Shown piece after piece: positions 51,500 to 60,109 of a stretch of 64,000 nt of DNA. Every line of letters starts with the position of its first letter. Position 1 is the stretch's first letter. The position numbers were made by a program, and so were the translations under genes. The notes below the pieces were generated by a model. That model was not told the DNA's origin, made no database searches, and worked only from the letters and a program-made list of their open reading frames with translations. This DNA comes from Octadecabacter arcticus 238 (lineage in GTDB: Bacteria > Pseudomonadota > Alphaproteobacteria > Rhodobacterales > Rhodobacteraceae): assembly GCF_000155735.2 (NCBI RefSeq), contig NC_020908.1, forward strand, positions 997,001-1,061,000. The letters are read 5' to 3'.

Positions 51500-53062
51500 A
51501 TGTCTGACGTTGCTCCTCCGAAACGCCGCCGCTCAGGCGGGCGCGCTGCCAATACCGCCAAACGGCTCACGTCCGACATCAACCAGATGCCATGGCGTTT
51601 GCCGATCAACACTGACCGCCCGACAGAACCACTGGACGGTGACGGGGTGCAGGCGATTCATGACGGCGCAATGCGCATACTCGAAGAAATCGGTATCGAA
51701 TTTCTGAACGAAGAAGCGGTGGAATTGTTCAAACAAGCCGGCTGCACCGTTGATGGCACCAACGTCAAAATGGGTCGCGACTGGGTCATGGAAATGATCG
51801 CCAAAGCGCCAGAACAATTCGACATCACCCCGCGCAATCCCGACAAAAAAATCACGCTGGGCGGCGGGCATATCCTGTTCGGCAACGTGTCGTCGCCGCC
51901 GAATTACTTCGACCTTGAGATCGGCAAGAAGGTTTCCGGCAACCGCAAACAATGCGCTGACTTGCTGCGATTAACTCAACATTTCAACTGCATACACTTC
52001 GCGGGCGGCTATCCTGTGGAACCTGTGGATGTGCATGCCTCCGTGCGTCACCTTGATGTGGTGTTTGATAAAATGACCCTGACCGACAAGGTCGGCCATG
52101 CCTACAGCTTGGGCAAAGAACGCGTCGAAGACGTGATGGAAATGGTGCGCATTTCCGGTGGCTGGACGGACGAAGAATTCGTATCAAAGCCACGGATGTA
52201 CACCAACATCAACTCGACCTCGCCGCTCAAGCACGACGTTCCGATGATCGACGGATGCCTGCGTTGCGTGCGCCGTGGTCAGGCCGTTGTCGTCACGCCG
52301 TTCACGCTTGCGGGGGCCATGGCGCCGGTGACCATGTCGGGTGCTGTGTCTTTGTCCATCGCCGAAGCGCTGTCCGCAATTGCGCTGTTCCAATACGTCC
52401 GCCCCGGTGCGCCCTGTGTCATCGGCACGTTCACCTCAAACGTTGATATGAAATCCGGCGCACCCGCGTTTGGCACTCCCGAATATATGCGGGCCACGCA
52501 AATGACCGGCCAAATGGCGCGGTTTTACGGCCTGCCCATGCGATCCAGTGGCGTGTGCGCCGCCAATGTGCCGGACGGCCAAGCCATGTGGGAGACGTCA
52601 AATTCCCTTTGGGCGGCCGTACAATCGGGCACCAATATGGTCTACCACGCGGCGGGCTGGCTTGAAGGCGGACTGATCGCATCGCCTGAAAAGTTCGTCA
52701 TGGATTGTGAAGTTATCCAAATGATCCAGCGCTACATGGAGCCGCAAATCACCGCAACGACCCCCGCCGACATCGCGTTTGATGCGATCAAAGAAGTCGG
52801 ATCGGCAGGTCATTTCTTTGGCATCCAACACACCCAAGACCGCTATGAAAAGGCGTTTTATGAACCGTTCGTCAGCGACTGGCGCAATTTTGAGGCGTGG
52901 GAGATCGCGGGCGGCGAATGGACCGCACAGCGCGCCCATCGCATCTTCAAAGACATCATTGCCAATTTCCAAGAACCACCCATGGACGCCGCGATCCGCT
53001 CCGAACTGGAAGACTTCGTGGCACGGCGCAAATCCGAGGGCGGCGCGCCAACCGATTTTTAG
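51500..53062 (+). CDS. mttB: Trimethylamine methyltransferase (MttB) family protein, non-pyrrolysine type
   Basis: This 520-aa TIM-barrel MttB-family protein has GDGVQAIHDGAMRILEEIGI, HFNCIHFAGGYPVEPVDVHA and AAGWLEGGLIASPEKFVMDC. No in-frame TAG occurs, so it lacks pyrrolysine and is of the type that demethylates quaternary amines such as glycine betaine or related compounds, as shown for MtgB. No corrinoid protein gene lies next to it. With the carnitine-to-betaine genes 9 kb away it suggests methylated-amine use. The start is set by AGAAGGAAATCCCG upstream. Confidence 0.85.
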   Translation: MSDVAPPKRRRSGGRAANTAKRLTSDINQMPWRLPINTDRPTEPLDGDGVQAIHDGAMRILEEIGIEFLNEEAVELFKQAGCTVDGTNVKMGRDWVMEMIAKAPEQFDITPRNPDKKITLGGGHILFGNVSSPPNYFDLEIGKKVSGNRKQCADLLRLTQHFNCIHFAGGYPVEPVDVHASVRHLDVVFDKMTLTDKVGHAYSLGKERVEDVMEMVRISGGWTDEEFVSKPRMYTNINSTSPLKHDVPMIDGCLRCVRRGQAVVVTPFTLAGAMAPVTMSGAVSLSIAEALSAIALFQYVRPGAPCVIGTFTSNVDMKSGAPAFGTPEYMRATQMTGQMARFYGLPMRSSGVCAANVPDGQAMWETSNSLWAAVQSGTNMVYHAAGWLEGGLIASPEKFVMDCEVIQMIQRYMEPQITATTPADIAFDAIKEVGSAGHFFGIQHTQDRYEKAFYEPFVSDWRNFEAWEIAGGEWTAQRAHRIFKDIIANFQEPPMDAAIRSELEDFVARRKSEGGAPTDF

Positions 53063-53102
53063 GGCCGGAGCCTCCGGCGGGGATATTTTCGAGACAAAGG
53101 CA
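53062..53102. repeat. Intergenic GC-rich repeat, copy 4
   Basis: GGGCCGGAGCCTCCGGCGGGGATATTTTCGAGACAAAGGCAAG; the GGAGCCTCCGGCGGGGATATTT core is identical to the copy at 29733 that the transposon split. It lies directly after the MttB-family stop. Confidence 0.75.
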
Positions 53103-53270
53103 AGCATGAGAGTCAGTCTATCTGGGGCCGTGATTGCAGTCGGGGGCGTCTTAAGGCTATCGAGATGGGGTAACAGGATCTTGAGACGTTAATCCCATGA
53201 TCCTGCACCATTTCTTGGCAAGGCCCAAAAACTTGGGCAGCCGCCGGGGGCGTCTTTGCGCCAAACCGCT
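53103..53270. other. Spacer before znuA stop
   Basis: 168 bases without a recognised gene or clear terminator; the sequence GGGGCCGTGATTGCAGTCGG is unremarkable. Converging genes flank it. Confidence 0.5.
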
Positions 53271-54181
53271 TTAGCCGCCCAAACACTGCGCGTAGGCCGC
53301 AGCTATCGCACGCAAAGTCTGTTCGTAGTGGTCTGGTCCCGGTGCAAATGCCGTGCCCATGGGGTCGGCGATGGCCGTGCGCGCATTGCTCCCGTCGCGC
53401 ACCAGATCCACCCATTCCCGGCGTGTCTGTGGATCGCTGAGCACACAACTTATGCCATCCTCGCGTACCAAATCGCGCAATTTGGCGATTTGGGCAGGAT
53501 TGGGGCTGGCCGCATCGCTGAGCGAAATCGTTCCAACGGTCGGCACATCGTAGCGTTGCCCAAAGTACTGATAGGCATCATGGGGTACCAAAACCCCGCC
53601 GCGGGGCAGGTCGGCCATTTGTGCGGCGATCTCTTGATCTAACTGGATCAATCTCGCAACAGTTGCGTCCGCATTGGCGAGGTAGGCTGCTTCGTTTTCT
53701 GGGTCCAGACTGCGCAAGACAAGCGCAATATGGCGGGTCCAAACCATCGCCACTTGTGGGTTGAGCCATGCGTGCGGGTCGAGAACGCTATCATCATCAT
53801 GACCATGATCATCATGCCCGTGATCGTCATGATCATCCCCCAGTCACGCCGCTCCAACGATGGCCAGTTTTCGCTCGCCAACAACTCAAATTCGTTGTCC
53901 GATGTGGTTAAGGTTTCCAAAGCTTCGCCCAACCACGGTGTCAAATCTGCTCCCACCCAAATCACCAGATCAGCGTCTTGAACGGCCTCGGCTTGCACGA
54001 ACGTGAATTGGAAGTCGTGCGGCGATGCCGCGCCGCTGATCAACACGTCCGGCACACCAACCCCTGACATCACCTGCGCCACGAGGCTGTGGATCGGTGC
54101 AATATCGGTGACAACCTTTGGCACATCCGCCCGCGCGGTCATCGGCATCATCAGGACGAGGAGGGGTAAAATCAGGCGCAT
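53271..54181 (-). pseudogene. znuA: Zinc ABC transporter substrate-binding protein ZnuA, frameshifted at a C5 run
   Basis: From ATG 54181 (MRLILPLLVLMMPMTARADV, signal peptide) the first half has a conserved VTDIAPIHSLVAQVMSGVG and SPHDFQFTFVQAE. At C5 (53837-53841) the frame is lost. One added base restores the His-rich metal-trapping loop (DHDDHGHDDHGHDD), DPHAWLNPQVAMVWTRHI and PHDAYQYFGQRYDVP to the stop at 53271. About 303 residues if intact. It would capture periplasmic Zn for ZnuBC. Mutation or sequencing error cannot be separated here. Confidence 0.9.
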
Positions 54182-54236
54182 ATTGGTCTCTCTTCTGTTG
54201 TAAGCTTGTTGATCGGTCATGGGTGCGCTATAAAAT

Positions 54237-54253
54237 TTGTTATAACATAACAA
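54237..54253. promoter_or_regulatory. Zur box
   Basis: TTGTTATAACATAACAA is a near-perfect palindrome of the GTTAT...ATAAC type bound by alphaproteobacterial Zur. It lies between the divergent znuA (start 54181) and zur (start 54264), 11 bases before the zur ATG, so Zn-loaded Zur should shut off both. Confidence 0.9.
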
Positions 54254-54263
54254 AAAGCAATAA

Positions 54264-54743
54264 ATGGCATCCCCGTATCCGCCCAAAACCGCCCCCTTCG
54301 CCGCGCATGACCATAGCCATTGCATCGCATCCGCCTTGTCTGCAGCACAATCGACTTGCGCCGAAGCTGAGCTGCGCCTGACGCCTGTGCGTCTGCGAAC
54401 GCTGGAAATCTTGCTCGAGGCGCACGAAGCCTTGGGCGCCTATGAGGTGCTGGCGCGGCTTGACGCGGATGGATTCGGCTCCAAACCACCCGTCGCCTAC
54501 CGCGCCCTTACATTCCTTGTGGACGCAGGGTTGGCGCACCGGATCGAACGGCTGAACGCCTTTGTCGCCTGTGTTCACCCCGGCCAAGACCACGATCCCG
54601 CGTTCCTGATCTGCAAAAGCTGCGGCACCGTCGCAGAAGGCGAAGCGGCGGGTGCCATGCAATCCTCAGCCGCCGCTGTGGGCTTTCAAATCGAACGGAC
54701 CACCGTCGAAGCCACGGGCATCTGCCCCGCCTGCCAAGAGTGA
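54264..54743 (+). CDS. zur: Zinc uptake regulator Zur (Fur family)
   Basis: This 159-aa Fur-family protein has a winged helix (ELRLTPVRLRTLEILLEAHE, ALGAYEVLARLDADGFGSKP, PVAYRALTFLVDAGL) and a C-terminal dimerisation domain with structural zinc CxxC pairs LICKSCGTV and GICPACQE. The long His-rich N-terminus (AAHDHSHCIAS) may bind metal. Regulation of znu from the neighbouring box identifies it as Zur rather than Fur. It begins the zur-znuC-znuB operon. Confidence 0.93.
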   Translation: MASPYPPKTAPFAAHDHSHCIASALSAAQSTCAEAELRLTPVRLRTLEILLEAHEALGAYEVLARLDADGFGSKPPVAYRALTFLVDAGLAHRIERLNAFVACVHPGQDHDPAFLICKSCGTVAEGEAAGAMQSSAAAVGFQIERTTVEATGICPACQE

Positions 54744-54753
54744 CGCCCGCACC

Positions 54754-55512
54754 ATGATGCCCCTGATCAATGCGCAAAACATCGAAATCCGCCACGGCGC
54801 GACCCGGGCGGTCTTTGGGGTGACCCTCGCCATTCAAGCGGGTGAGATTGTCACCATTGTCGGTCCGAACGGGTCTGGTAAATCGACGCTTCTGCGGGCG
54901 CTGATTGGCGCACTCGCACCGAGCAAAGGCACGATCACCCGCGCGCCAAATTTGCGCGTCGGCTATGTGCCCCAAAAGCTGCATATCGATCCGACGTTGC
55001 CGATGACTGTGCGGCGGTTCCTGAACCTTCCGGTTCGTGTGTCGGTGGCGAAAATGCGCACGGCACTGGCTCGAACTGGCGTAGATGCCTCTGAAAAAAG
55101 GCAACTTTCTGCGCTGTCTGGTGGTCAGCTTCAACGCGTGTTGCTGGCGCGCGCGATTTTGAATGACCCACAAATCCTTGTGCTCGACGAAGCGACCCAA
55201 GGCCTCGATCAGCCTGCATCGGCTGCGTTTTATCGCCTTATCGAAACCCTGCGTGATGATATTGGCTGTGCGGTTTTGATGGTTAGCCACGAATTGCACG
55301 TCGTCATGTCTGCCACGGATCGTGTGATCTGTTTGAACGGCCACATCTGTTGCGAAGGCACGCCCGATGTCGTCACCGCCACGGCCGCTTACCGTGACCT
55401 GTTTGGCACGGGCACGGGTGGCGCTTTGGCGCTGTATCGCCACGACCATGACCACGGTCACGACCATGACCACGACCTTAAACATGACCACCCACACGAG
55501 GCCGCAAATTGA
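54754..55512 (+). CDS. znuC: Zinc ABC transporter ATP-binding protein ZnuC
   Basis: This 252-aa ATPase has Walker A GPNGSGKST, LSGGQLQR signature, Walker B ILVLDEATQG and H-loop VSHELHVV. The C-terminus is a His/Asp-rich tail (HDHDHGHDHDHDLKHDH), common in ZnuC and probably metal-binding. It powers Zn import with ZnuB. It starts 10 bases after zur and its stop overlaps the znuB start. Confidence 0.95.
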   Translation: MMPLINAQNIEIRHGATRAVFGVTLAIQAGEIVTIVGPNGSGKSTLLRALIGALAPSKGTITRAPNLRVGYVPQKLHIDPTLPMTVRRFLNLPVRVSVAKMRTALARTGVDASEKRQLSALSGGQLQRVLLARAILNDPQILVLDEATQGLDQPASAAFYRLIETLRDDIGCAVLMVSHELHVVMSATDRVICLNGHICCEGTPDVVTATAAYRDLFGTGTGGALALYRHDHDHGHDHDHDLKHDHPHEAAN

Positions 55513-56309
55513 CCGATCTCCTAGACGATTTCATGGTCCGCGCGATCCTTGCCGCCGTGGGAACCGCGCTGGCCTGTGGCGCTTTGGGCTGCTTTGTCGT
55601 CTGGCGACGAATGGCGTATTTTGGCGACGCGACAGCGCACGCCGCGATCCTTGGCGTGGCCCTGGCGTTGCTGTTTTCGGTGTCGGTCCCGCTGGGCGTC
55701 CTTATCGTTGCGCTGGCGATGGGGTTGCTTGTCGGGGTGTTGTCAGGCCGCACGATCACACCTGATTCCCTGCTTGGGGTGTTGTCGCATGGCTTCCTCG
55801 CGCTGGGTCTGGTGGCGGTTTCGCTGATGCCGGACGCCCGCGTTGATCTGGATGCTTATCTGTTCGGCGACATCCTCGTGGTCAGCCGGATCGACCTTGC
55901 GGTGATCTGGGGCGGGGCGGCGATTCTCTGCGGTGTGCTGGTCTGGCGCTGGCAGGCGTTGCTCGCCGAAATTGTGTCAAACGACCTTGCTTATGCCGCC
56001 GGATTGAACCCGTGGCGCGACCGCATAATGCTAACACTTCTGATCGCCGCCGTAGTCGCCGTGTCGATCAAAGTGATCGGCGCGCTGCTGATCACCGCCA
56101 TGTTGATCATCCCCGCTGCAAGCGCGCGCATGATTGCCCGTGGCCCCGAAGCCATGGCGGCATGGGCTACATTGATCGGTGTTGTTGCGGCCATTGGTGG
56201 GCTTTATGCAGCGCGGTCTTTCGGCACGCCCGCGGGGCCGTCGATCATCTGTTTTGCGTCTGCAATCTTTTGTGTCGCCAGCGTCGTTGGCCAACTGCGC
56301 AAGGCTTAA
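55509..56309 (+). CDS. znuB: Zinc ABC transporter permease ZnuB
   Basis: This 266-aa permease has eight or nine hydrophobic segments and the family stretch [24 protein letters not shown] at 55509 overlaps the znuC stop (TTGA), giving coupled translation; the first Met-coded codon (residue 9) would be too late. It forms the channel for zinc entry. Signals such as [20 protein letters not shown] match the ABC-3 (ZnuB/TroC) family. Confidence 0.93.
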   Translation: MTDLLDDFMVRAILAAVGTALACGALGCFVVWRRMAYFGDATAHAAILGVALALLFSVSVPLGVLIVALAMGLLVGVLSGRTITPDSLLGVLSHGFLALGLVAVSLMPDARVDLDAYLFGDILVVSRIDLAVIWGGAAILCGVLVWRWQALLAEIVSNDLAYAAGLNPWRDRIMLTLLIAAVVAVSIKVIGALLITAMLIIPAASARMIARGPEAMAAWATLIGVVAAIGGLYAARSFGTPAGPSIICFASAIFCVASVVGQLRKA

Positions 56310-56746
56310 CTGTCGGTATCCAGCCAGATCGTCACTGGCCCGTCATTGACCAATGACACCGCCATATCCGCGCCAAACTGCCCTGTTTGTGTTGGGACCA
56401 AAGCCGCCATTTCAGCGGCAAACGTTTCATACAACCGCGCACCATCCTCAGGCGCTGCAGCTGCCGAAAACCCTGGCCTGTTGCCGCGCGAAACATCTGC
56501 CGCCAAGGTGAACTGACTGACGACCAATGCCGCGCCACCGACATCCAGCAAAGACCGGTTCATCCGGCCCGCGTCATCCTTGAAGATTCGCAGCTTGGAG
56601 ATCTTTGTGGCGAGTTTAGCTGCCAGATCATCGCTGTCGCCCTGCATGGCACAGACCAGCACCAGGACGCCCGCCTGACATTGCCCGATCAACGCACCGT
56701 CCACATGAACTTGCGCCGACGTCACCCGCTGGATCAGCGCCCTCAT
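56306..56746 (-). CDS. dtd: D-aminoacyl-tRNA deacylase
   Basis: This 146-aa protein has the DTD motifs [17 protein letters not shown] (S-Q-F-T-L) and [11 protein letters not shown] (the cross-subunit G-P region), with the MRALIQRV start. It removes D-amino acids and glycine from mischarged tRNAs. The length is exactly that of the family. It runs head-to-tail with the pfkB gene (9 bases apart). Confidence 0.94.
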   Translation of the reverse strand: MRALIQRVTSAQVHVDGALIGQCQAGVLVLVCAMQGDSDDLAAKLATKISKLRIFKDDAGRMNRSLLDVGGAALVVSQFTLAADVSRGNRPGFSAAAAPEDGARLYETFAAEMAALVPTQTGQFGADMAVSLVNDGPVTIWLDTDS

Positions 56747-56755
56747 TTGCGCGAC

Positions 56756-57670
56756 TTACAGGCCAAGGTCTGCCGCCGTTGGCGGGTTCGCGCCAGCCCG
56801 TGACACCGTCACCGCCGCGACCCGCACGCCCAGATGCAACGCGGCGTGAATGTCCTCAGCGCTCAGGTTTGCGATGCGGTCTTTGGTCAATGCGCCCGCA
56901 CGATCCAAACCTGCCAGTGTGCCTGAATTAAACGTGTCACCCGCGCCGACCGTGTCGACGACGACTGCGCGTTCGGACGGGACGAACACGGTGTGTTCTG
57001 CGGAATATCCGGTGACACCTTTGGCGCCTTCGGTGATGCAGACCAGCTTGGCGCCCTTGGCCACCAGCCCCTTGGCAAGTTCGGCCAGATCGCCTTCGCC
57101 TTCCATCCAGTGCAAGTCTTCATCGCTGAGTTTGATGATGTCTGCCGCCGCCATCATCCGGTTGATCCGCGCGCGGTACGCGGCCACGTCCTTGATGAAC
57201 GACGGGCGGATGTTGGGATCAATCATTGTGACACGGCGGGGGGCTTCGCGCAGCATCAGCGCCTCGTAAGTGTCGCCGCAGCCGTCCCCAACCAGTGAAA
57301 TGCCGCCAAAAAACATCGCATCCGCGTCGATTTCCGGCGCATCATTCAGGGATCTCATTGCCGATTTTTCGTCGTAAAACGCATATGTTGCTTGCCCGTC
57401 CACCAGTTTAACAAAGGCCACGGTGCAGGGCGCATACAGGCGCGGCGACGGGCTGTGATCAACATCGCTCGCGTCCAGCGCAGTTCGTAAAATGTCGCCG
57501 AGAAAATCGGACGACATGCCGCATAAGAATTGCGTCTTCACACCCAAGCGTCCCAGCCCGATTGCCGTATTGAACACCGCACCACCGGGGTAGGGGGCAA
57601 ACGCCGCCTCACCCAGTGTACTTTCGCGCGGCAGCATATCAATCAGGGCTTCACCACAGGTCAGAATCAT
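56756..57670 (-). CDS. PfkB-family sugar kinase, fructokinase-like
   Basis: This 304-aa ribokinase-fold kinase has the N-terminal CGEALIDMLPRES, PGGAVFNTAIGLGRLGVKTQ and the C-terminal active site VDTVGAGDTFNSGTLAGL with catalytic Asp (GAGD) and anion hole. It is most like fructokinases; the exact sugar is not provable. ATG 57670 is the family start. It shares strand with dtd, and its start is about 40 bases downstream of the zinc-ribbon gene stop. Confidence 0.85.
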   Translation of the reverse strand: MILTCGEALIDMLPRESTLGEAAFAPYPGGAVFNTAIGLGRLGVKTQFLCGMSSDFLGDILRTALDASDVDHSPSPRLYAPCTVAFVKLVDGQATYAFYDEKSAMRSLNDAPEIDADAMFFGGISLVGDGCGDTYEALMLREAPRRVTMIDPNIRPSFIKDVAAYRARINRMMAAADIIKLSDEDLHWMEGEGDLAELAKGLVAKGAKLVCITEGAKGVTGYSAEHTVFVPSERAVVVDTVGAGDTFNSGTLAGLDRAGALTKDRIANLSAEDIHAALHLGVRVAAVTVSRAGANPPTAADLGL

Positions 57671-57710
57671 TGTGCTCGTCCTTCGCAATCCAAAATCTTG
57701 CGGTGGTTTA

Positions 57711-58820
57711 TCACTGACTGTTAGCGATAACAATTCCGACAATTCCGGCGACGATCAAACCAAAAATGACCGCAATCGCGATCTTGATCGCTGAATAGGG
57801 CCTCTCGCCCTGAACGCGGCCCGTCTGCCCGTTAACAACAAACCGGAACGTGCGGCCATGATACTTATACGCCGCCATCCAGACCGGCAGAAGCACGTGT
57901 TTGAACGTCAACGTACCAATCGCCGTGTCCACCGACCCTACCTGTTGTTCATCGCCGCCAATGTCGTGTTTCACATCACGGTGTATGACCGCGTCCATGT
58001 GCGCGCGCGCTTCCTTGAACGCATCAGCAAGTTCAACCTGATAGCCCTCGGCGCGAAATCCGGCCAGGTATTGCGGCTGATAAGGTTGCATTGCCGACAG
58101 GTCCCACGGTTCCAGCGCATCGGTGTATTTCTTGGGTAGGGACTGCGACCCCAGCACCAATACATCGTCAAAGAACCGCGCAACGCGGCCCCGCACGCCG
58201 TGCCACCGGGTTTTTCGTACCTGTTCCTGTTCGGTTTTGCTGTTGCGAGTGACGGTGCGGGTCTCGTAATAATGCGTGCCGCGCTGGCCAGAATACTGGC
58301 TTTTGGTGTCGGCATCAAACGTCCAGTACGGCACATAAATGCCTGACATTTGTCGCCCCTTTCGGGCGTAATCTTGCAACCCGTTCGGCGCAAACCAAAG
58401 ACTGCCAAGCCAGTCGGTCATCTTGGCGCGCGCGGCGCGTTCGTCCAGCCCGAACGGCAACAACCCCTTCGGCTTGATGTGGCGATGCAGCCCCGTGTCC
58501 GTCACCACGGGTGTGGCACAAAACGGGCATTCAACGGCATGAACGGTCTCATTAAATTCGGTTTGCGCGCCGCAATTGGGGCAGGCCACAACGCGCGTTT
58601 CCTCAATCTCGGCCTCAGGGATATCGCCAGCGACGGCGCTGCGAAAATCGATTTCTTTCAACGTGTCACCACGCCATGGCCCCACGTCTATCACTTCCGT
58701 ATTGCCGCAATGATCGCACATCATTTGGTTCTGACCGGGGTCAAACCGAAGATCGGACCCGCAATTGTTGCAAGGGAAACGGTGTTCAGCGTCGGGGTGG
58801 GGCATATCAATAGATTCCAT
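57711..58820 (-). CDS. Double zinc-ribbon membrane protein (YdjG-like, TFIIB-type zinc finger)
   Basis: A 369-aa protein. Two zinc ribbons (PCNNCGSDLRF / MCDHCGNTEV and ACPNCGAQTEF / ECPFCATPVV) occupy residues 15-105, followed by a beta-rich domain including YVPYWTFDADTKSQYSGQRG and a C-terminal membrane helix (IKIAIAVIFGLIVAGIVGIV). Bacillus YdjG has a similar zinc ribbon and membrane domain and is needed for the PspA/YdjI stress complex. It sits downstream of an SPFH protein and a small membrane peptide, both on the same strand. Start 58820 follows the peptide stop by three bases. Confidence 0.85.
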   Translation of the reverse strand: MESIDMPHPDAEHRFPCNNCGSDLRFDPGQNQMMCDHCGNTEVIDVGPWRGDTLKEIDFRSAVAGDIPEAEIEETRVVACPNCGAQTEFNETVHAVECPFCATPVVTDTGLHRHIKPKGLLPFGLDERAARAKMTDWLGSLWFAPNGLQDYARKGRQMSGIYVPYWTFDADTKSQYSGQRGTHYYETRTVTRNSKTEQEQVRKTRWHGVRGRVARFFDDVLVLGSQSLPKKYTDALEPWDLSAMQPYQPQYLAGFRAEGYQVELADAFKEARAHMDAVIHRDVKHDIGGDEQQVGSVDTAIGTLTFKHVLLPVWMAAYKYHGRTFRFVVNGQTGRVQGERPYSAIKIAIAVIFGLIVAGIVGIVIANSQ

Positions 58821-58823
58821 CCG

Positions 58824-58952
58824 CTAAAGATAGCGGTGAAACGCCTTCAGCGCCATAATGCGCAACGCATTATCGCGCAGTTTTATGTGCCACCAGATGT
58901 GAAATCCCGCATGGGCAATCGCCAAAACCGCAATTGCGGCAAATCTGATCAC
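58824..58952 (-). CDS. 42-aa membrane peptide, coupled to the SPFH gene
   Basis: GTG at 58952 overlaps the SPFH stop (GTGA, four bases); the frame runs to TAG 58824-58826. The product MIRFAAIAVLAIAHAGFHIW then WHIKLRDNALRIMALKAF has one hydrophobic helix and a basic, amphipathic tail, with no Cys. It is too short for most gene finders. Coupling on both sides (SPFH stop; zinc-ribbon start three bases after) argues that it is real. Function is unknown; a membrane-complex subunit is plausible. Confidence 0.7.
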   Translation of the reverse strand: MIRFAAIAVLAIAHAGFHIWWHIKLRDNALRIMALKAFHRYL

Positions 58953-60064
58953 GCACCCGGTGGCGGGGGTGGCATCACAGTGAACAATTGCGCCAATTCT
59001 GCGATTTCATCGGCTGCCATCCAGCCGTCCTGACCCTGTGTCCAAACAATGCTGGCGCGGGTCAATGTACCATCAACCACCATGCGTCCCAACGACGCCT
59101 TGGAAAACGGCCCCGTGGTCTTGCCTGCCTCGGCGATATGCCAAACGTGTTCGACAGGCGGCGGCGGCGGCGCGGCTTGTGGCGCGGTAGGTGCGATCTG
59201 TTGCGCCGCCGAATTAAGCCAAGGATTTGCCATCTGCTGTGCCATCGCCATGCCCATTCCGGCACCCATGCCAGCGCCCATAGCACCCGACGCTTCGCCG
59301 CCAGCTCGCAACGCCTCAGCGGCGGCGTATTTCATATGTGCGTCCAAATCACCGGTCAGGCCGCGCGATGTGCGCGTGTCCAAAGCGGCCTCAACCGCAG
59401 GGGGCAAGCTGATGTTTTCGATGTACAGTTCAGGAATAGAAATGCCGTATTCCGCAATCGTATCCGCAATCGCGCCTGCAATCAGTTTACCCAGATCAGC
59501 GGTGTTGGCGGCCATATCCAGCACCGCGATTCCAGATGCTGCAATCGTTCGGGTGAACGCTTGCACGATGATGTTGCGGATCTGGAAACTGATCTCGTCC
59601 ATGGTGAATTCGCCGTCGGTGCCGACAATCTCTGTCAGGAACTTGGCGGGGTCTGTGACCTTCACACTATAGGTGCCAAACGCCCGAATACGGGTCGGTC
59701 CAAATTCAGGATCGCGCAGCATGATCGGGTTTTTAGTGCCCCATTTCAGATCGTTGAACCGTGTCGTGTTGACGTAATAAATTTCCGATTTGAAAGGCGA
59801 TTTGAACCCGTGATCCCAGTGCTGCAACGTCGTCATGATCGGCATGTTGTTCGTCTCAAGCATGTAAAGACCCGGCGTAAACACGTCCGCCAGCTGGCCT
59901 TCATGCACAAACACAGCCGCCTGACCGGTGCGAACCGTCAGCTTGGCGCCGTATTTGATCTCATGCGCCTCGCGCTCAAACCGCCACACCATCGTGTCGC
60001 GGGTGTCATCGGTCCATTCAATGACGTCAATAAATTCGCCGGTGAGAAAATCGAGAATGCCCAT
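58949..60064 (-). CDS. SPFH-domain protein with C-terminal GYF_2 domain (YdjI-like)
   Basis: A 371-aa protein. An N-terminal 'virion core protein/SPFH' domain (MGILDFLTGEFIDVIEWTDD, FVHEGQLADVFTPGLYMLET, RDPEFGPTRIRAFGTYSVKV) extends to about residue 265. A Gly/Ala/Met-rich linker (GAMGAGMGAGMGMAMAQQM) follows, then a GYF_2 domain with WHIAEAGKTTGPFSKASLG. In Bacillus the YdjI SPFH protein recruits PspA to damaged membranes. GYF_2 domains bind proline-rich segments, and the tail after it is itself PPPPPGA. Confidence 0.88.
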   Translation of the reverse strand: MGILDFLTGEFIDVIEWTDDTRDTMVWRFEREAHEIKYGAKLTVRTGQAAVFVHEGQLADVFTPGLYMLETNNMPIMTTLQHWDHGFKSPFKSEIYYVNTTRFNDLKWGTKNPIMLRDPEFGPTRIRAFGTYSVKVTDPAKFLTEIVGTDGEFTMDEISFQIRNIIVQAFTRTIAASGIAVLDMAANTADLGKLIAGAIADTIAEYGISIPELYIENISLPPAVEAALDTRTSRGLTGDLDAHMKYAAAEALRAGGEASGAMGAGMGAGMGMAMAQQMANPWLNSAAQQIAPTAPQAAPPPPPVEHVWHIAEAGKTTGPFSKASLGRMVVDGTLTRASIVWTQGQDGWMAADEIAELAQLFTVMPPPPPGA

Positions 60065-60109
60065 GTTCGTGGTTCCTGTCTTAGTTAAATCTGTCCCGTC
60101 ACGCCAAAA

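Noticed and set aside
51500..53062. Pyrrolysine in the MttB-family protein
   Set aside because: There is no in-frame TAG within the gene.
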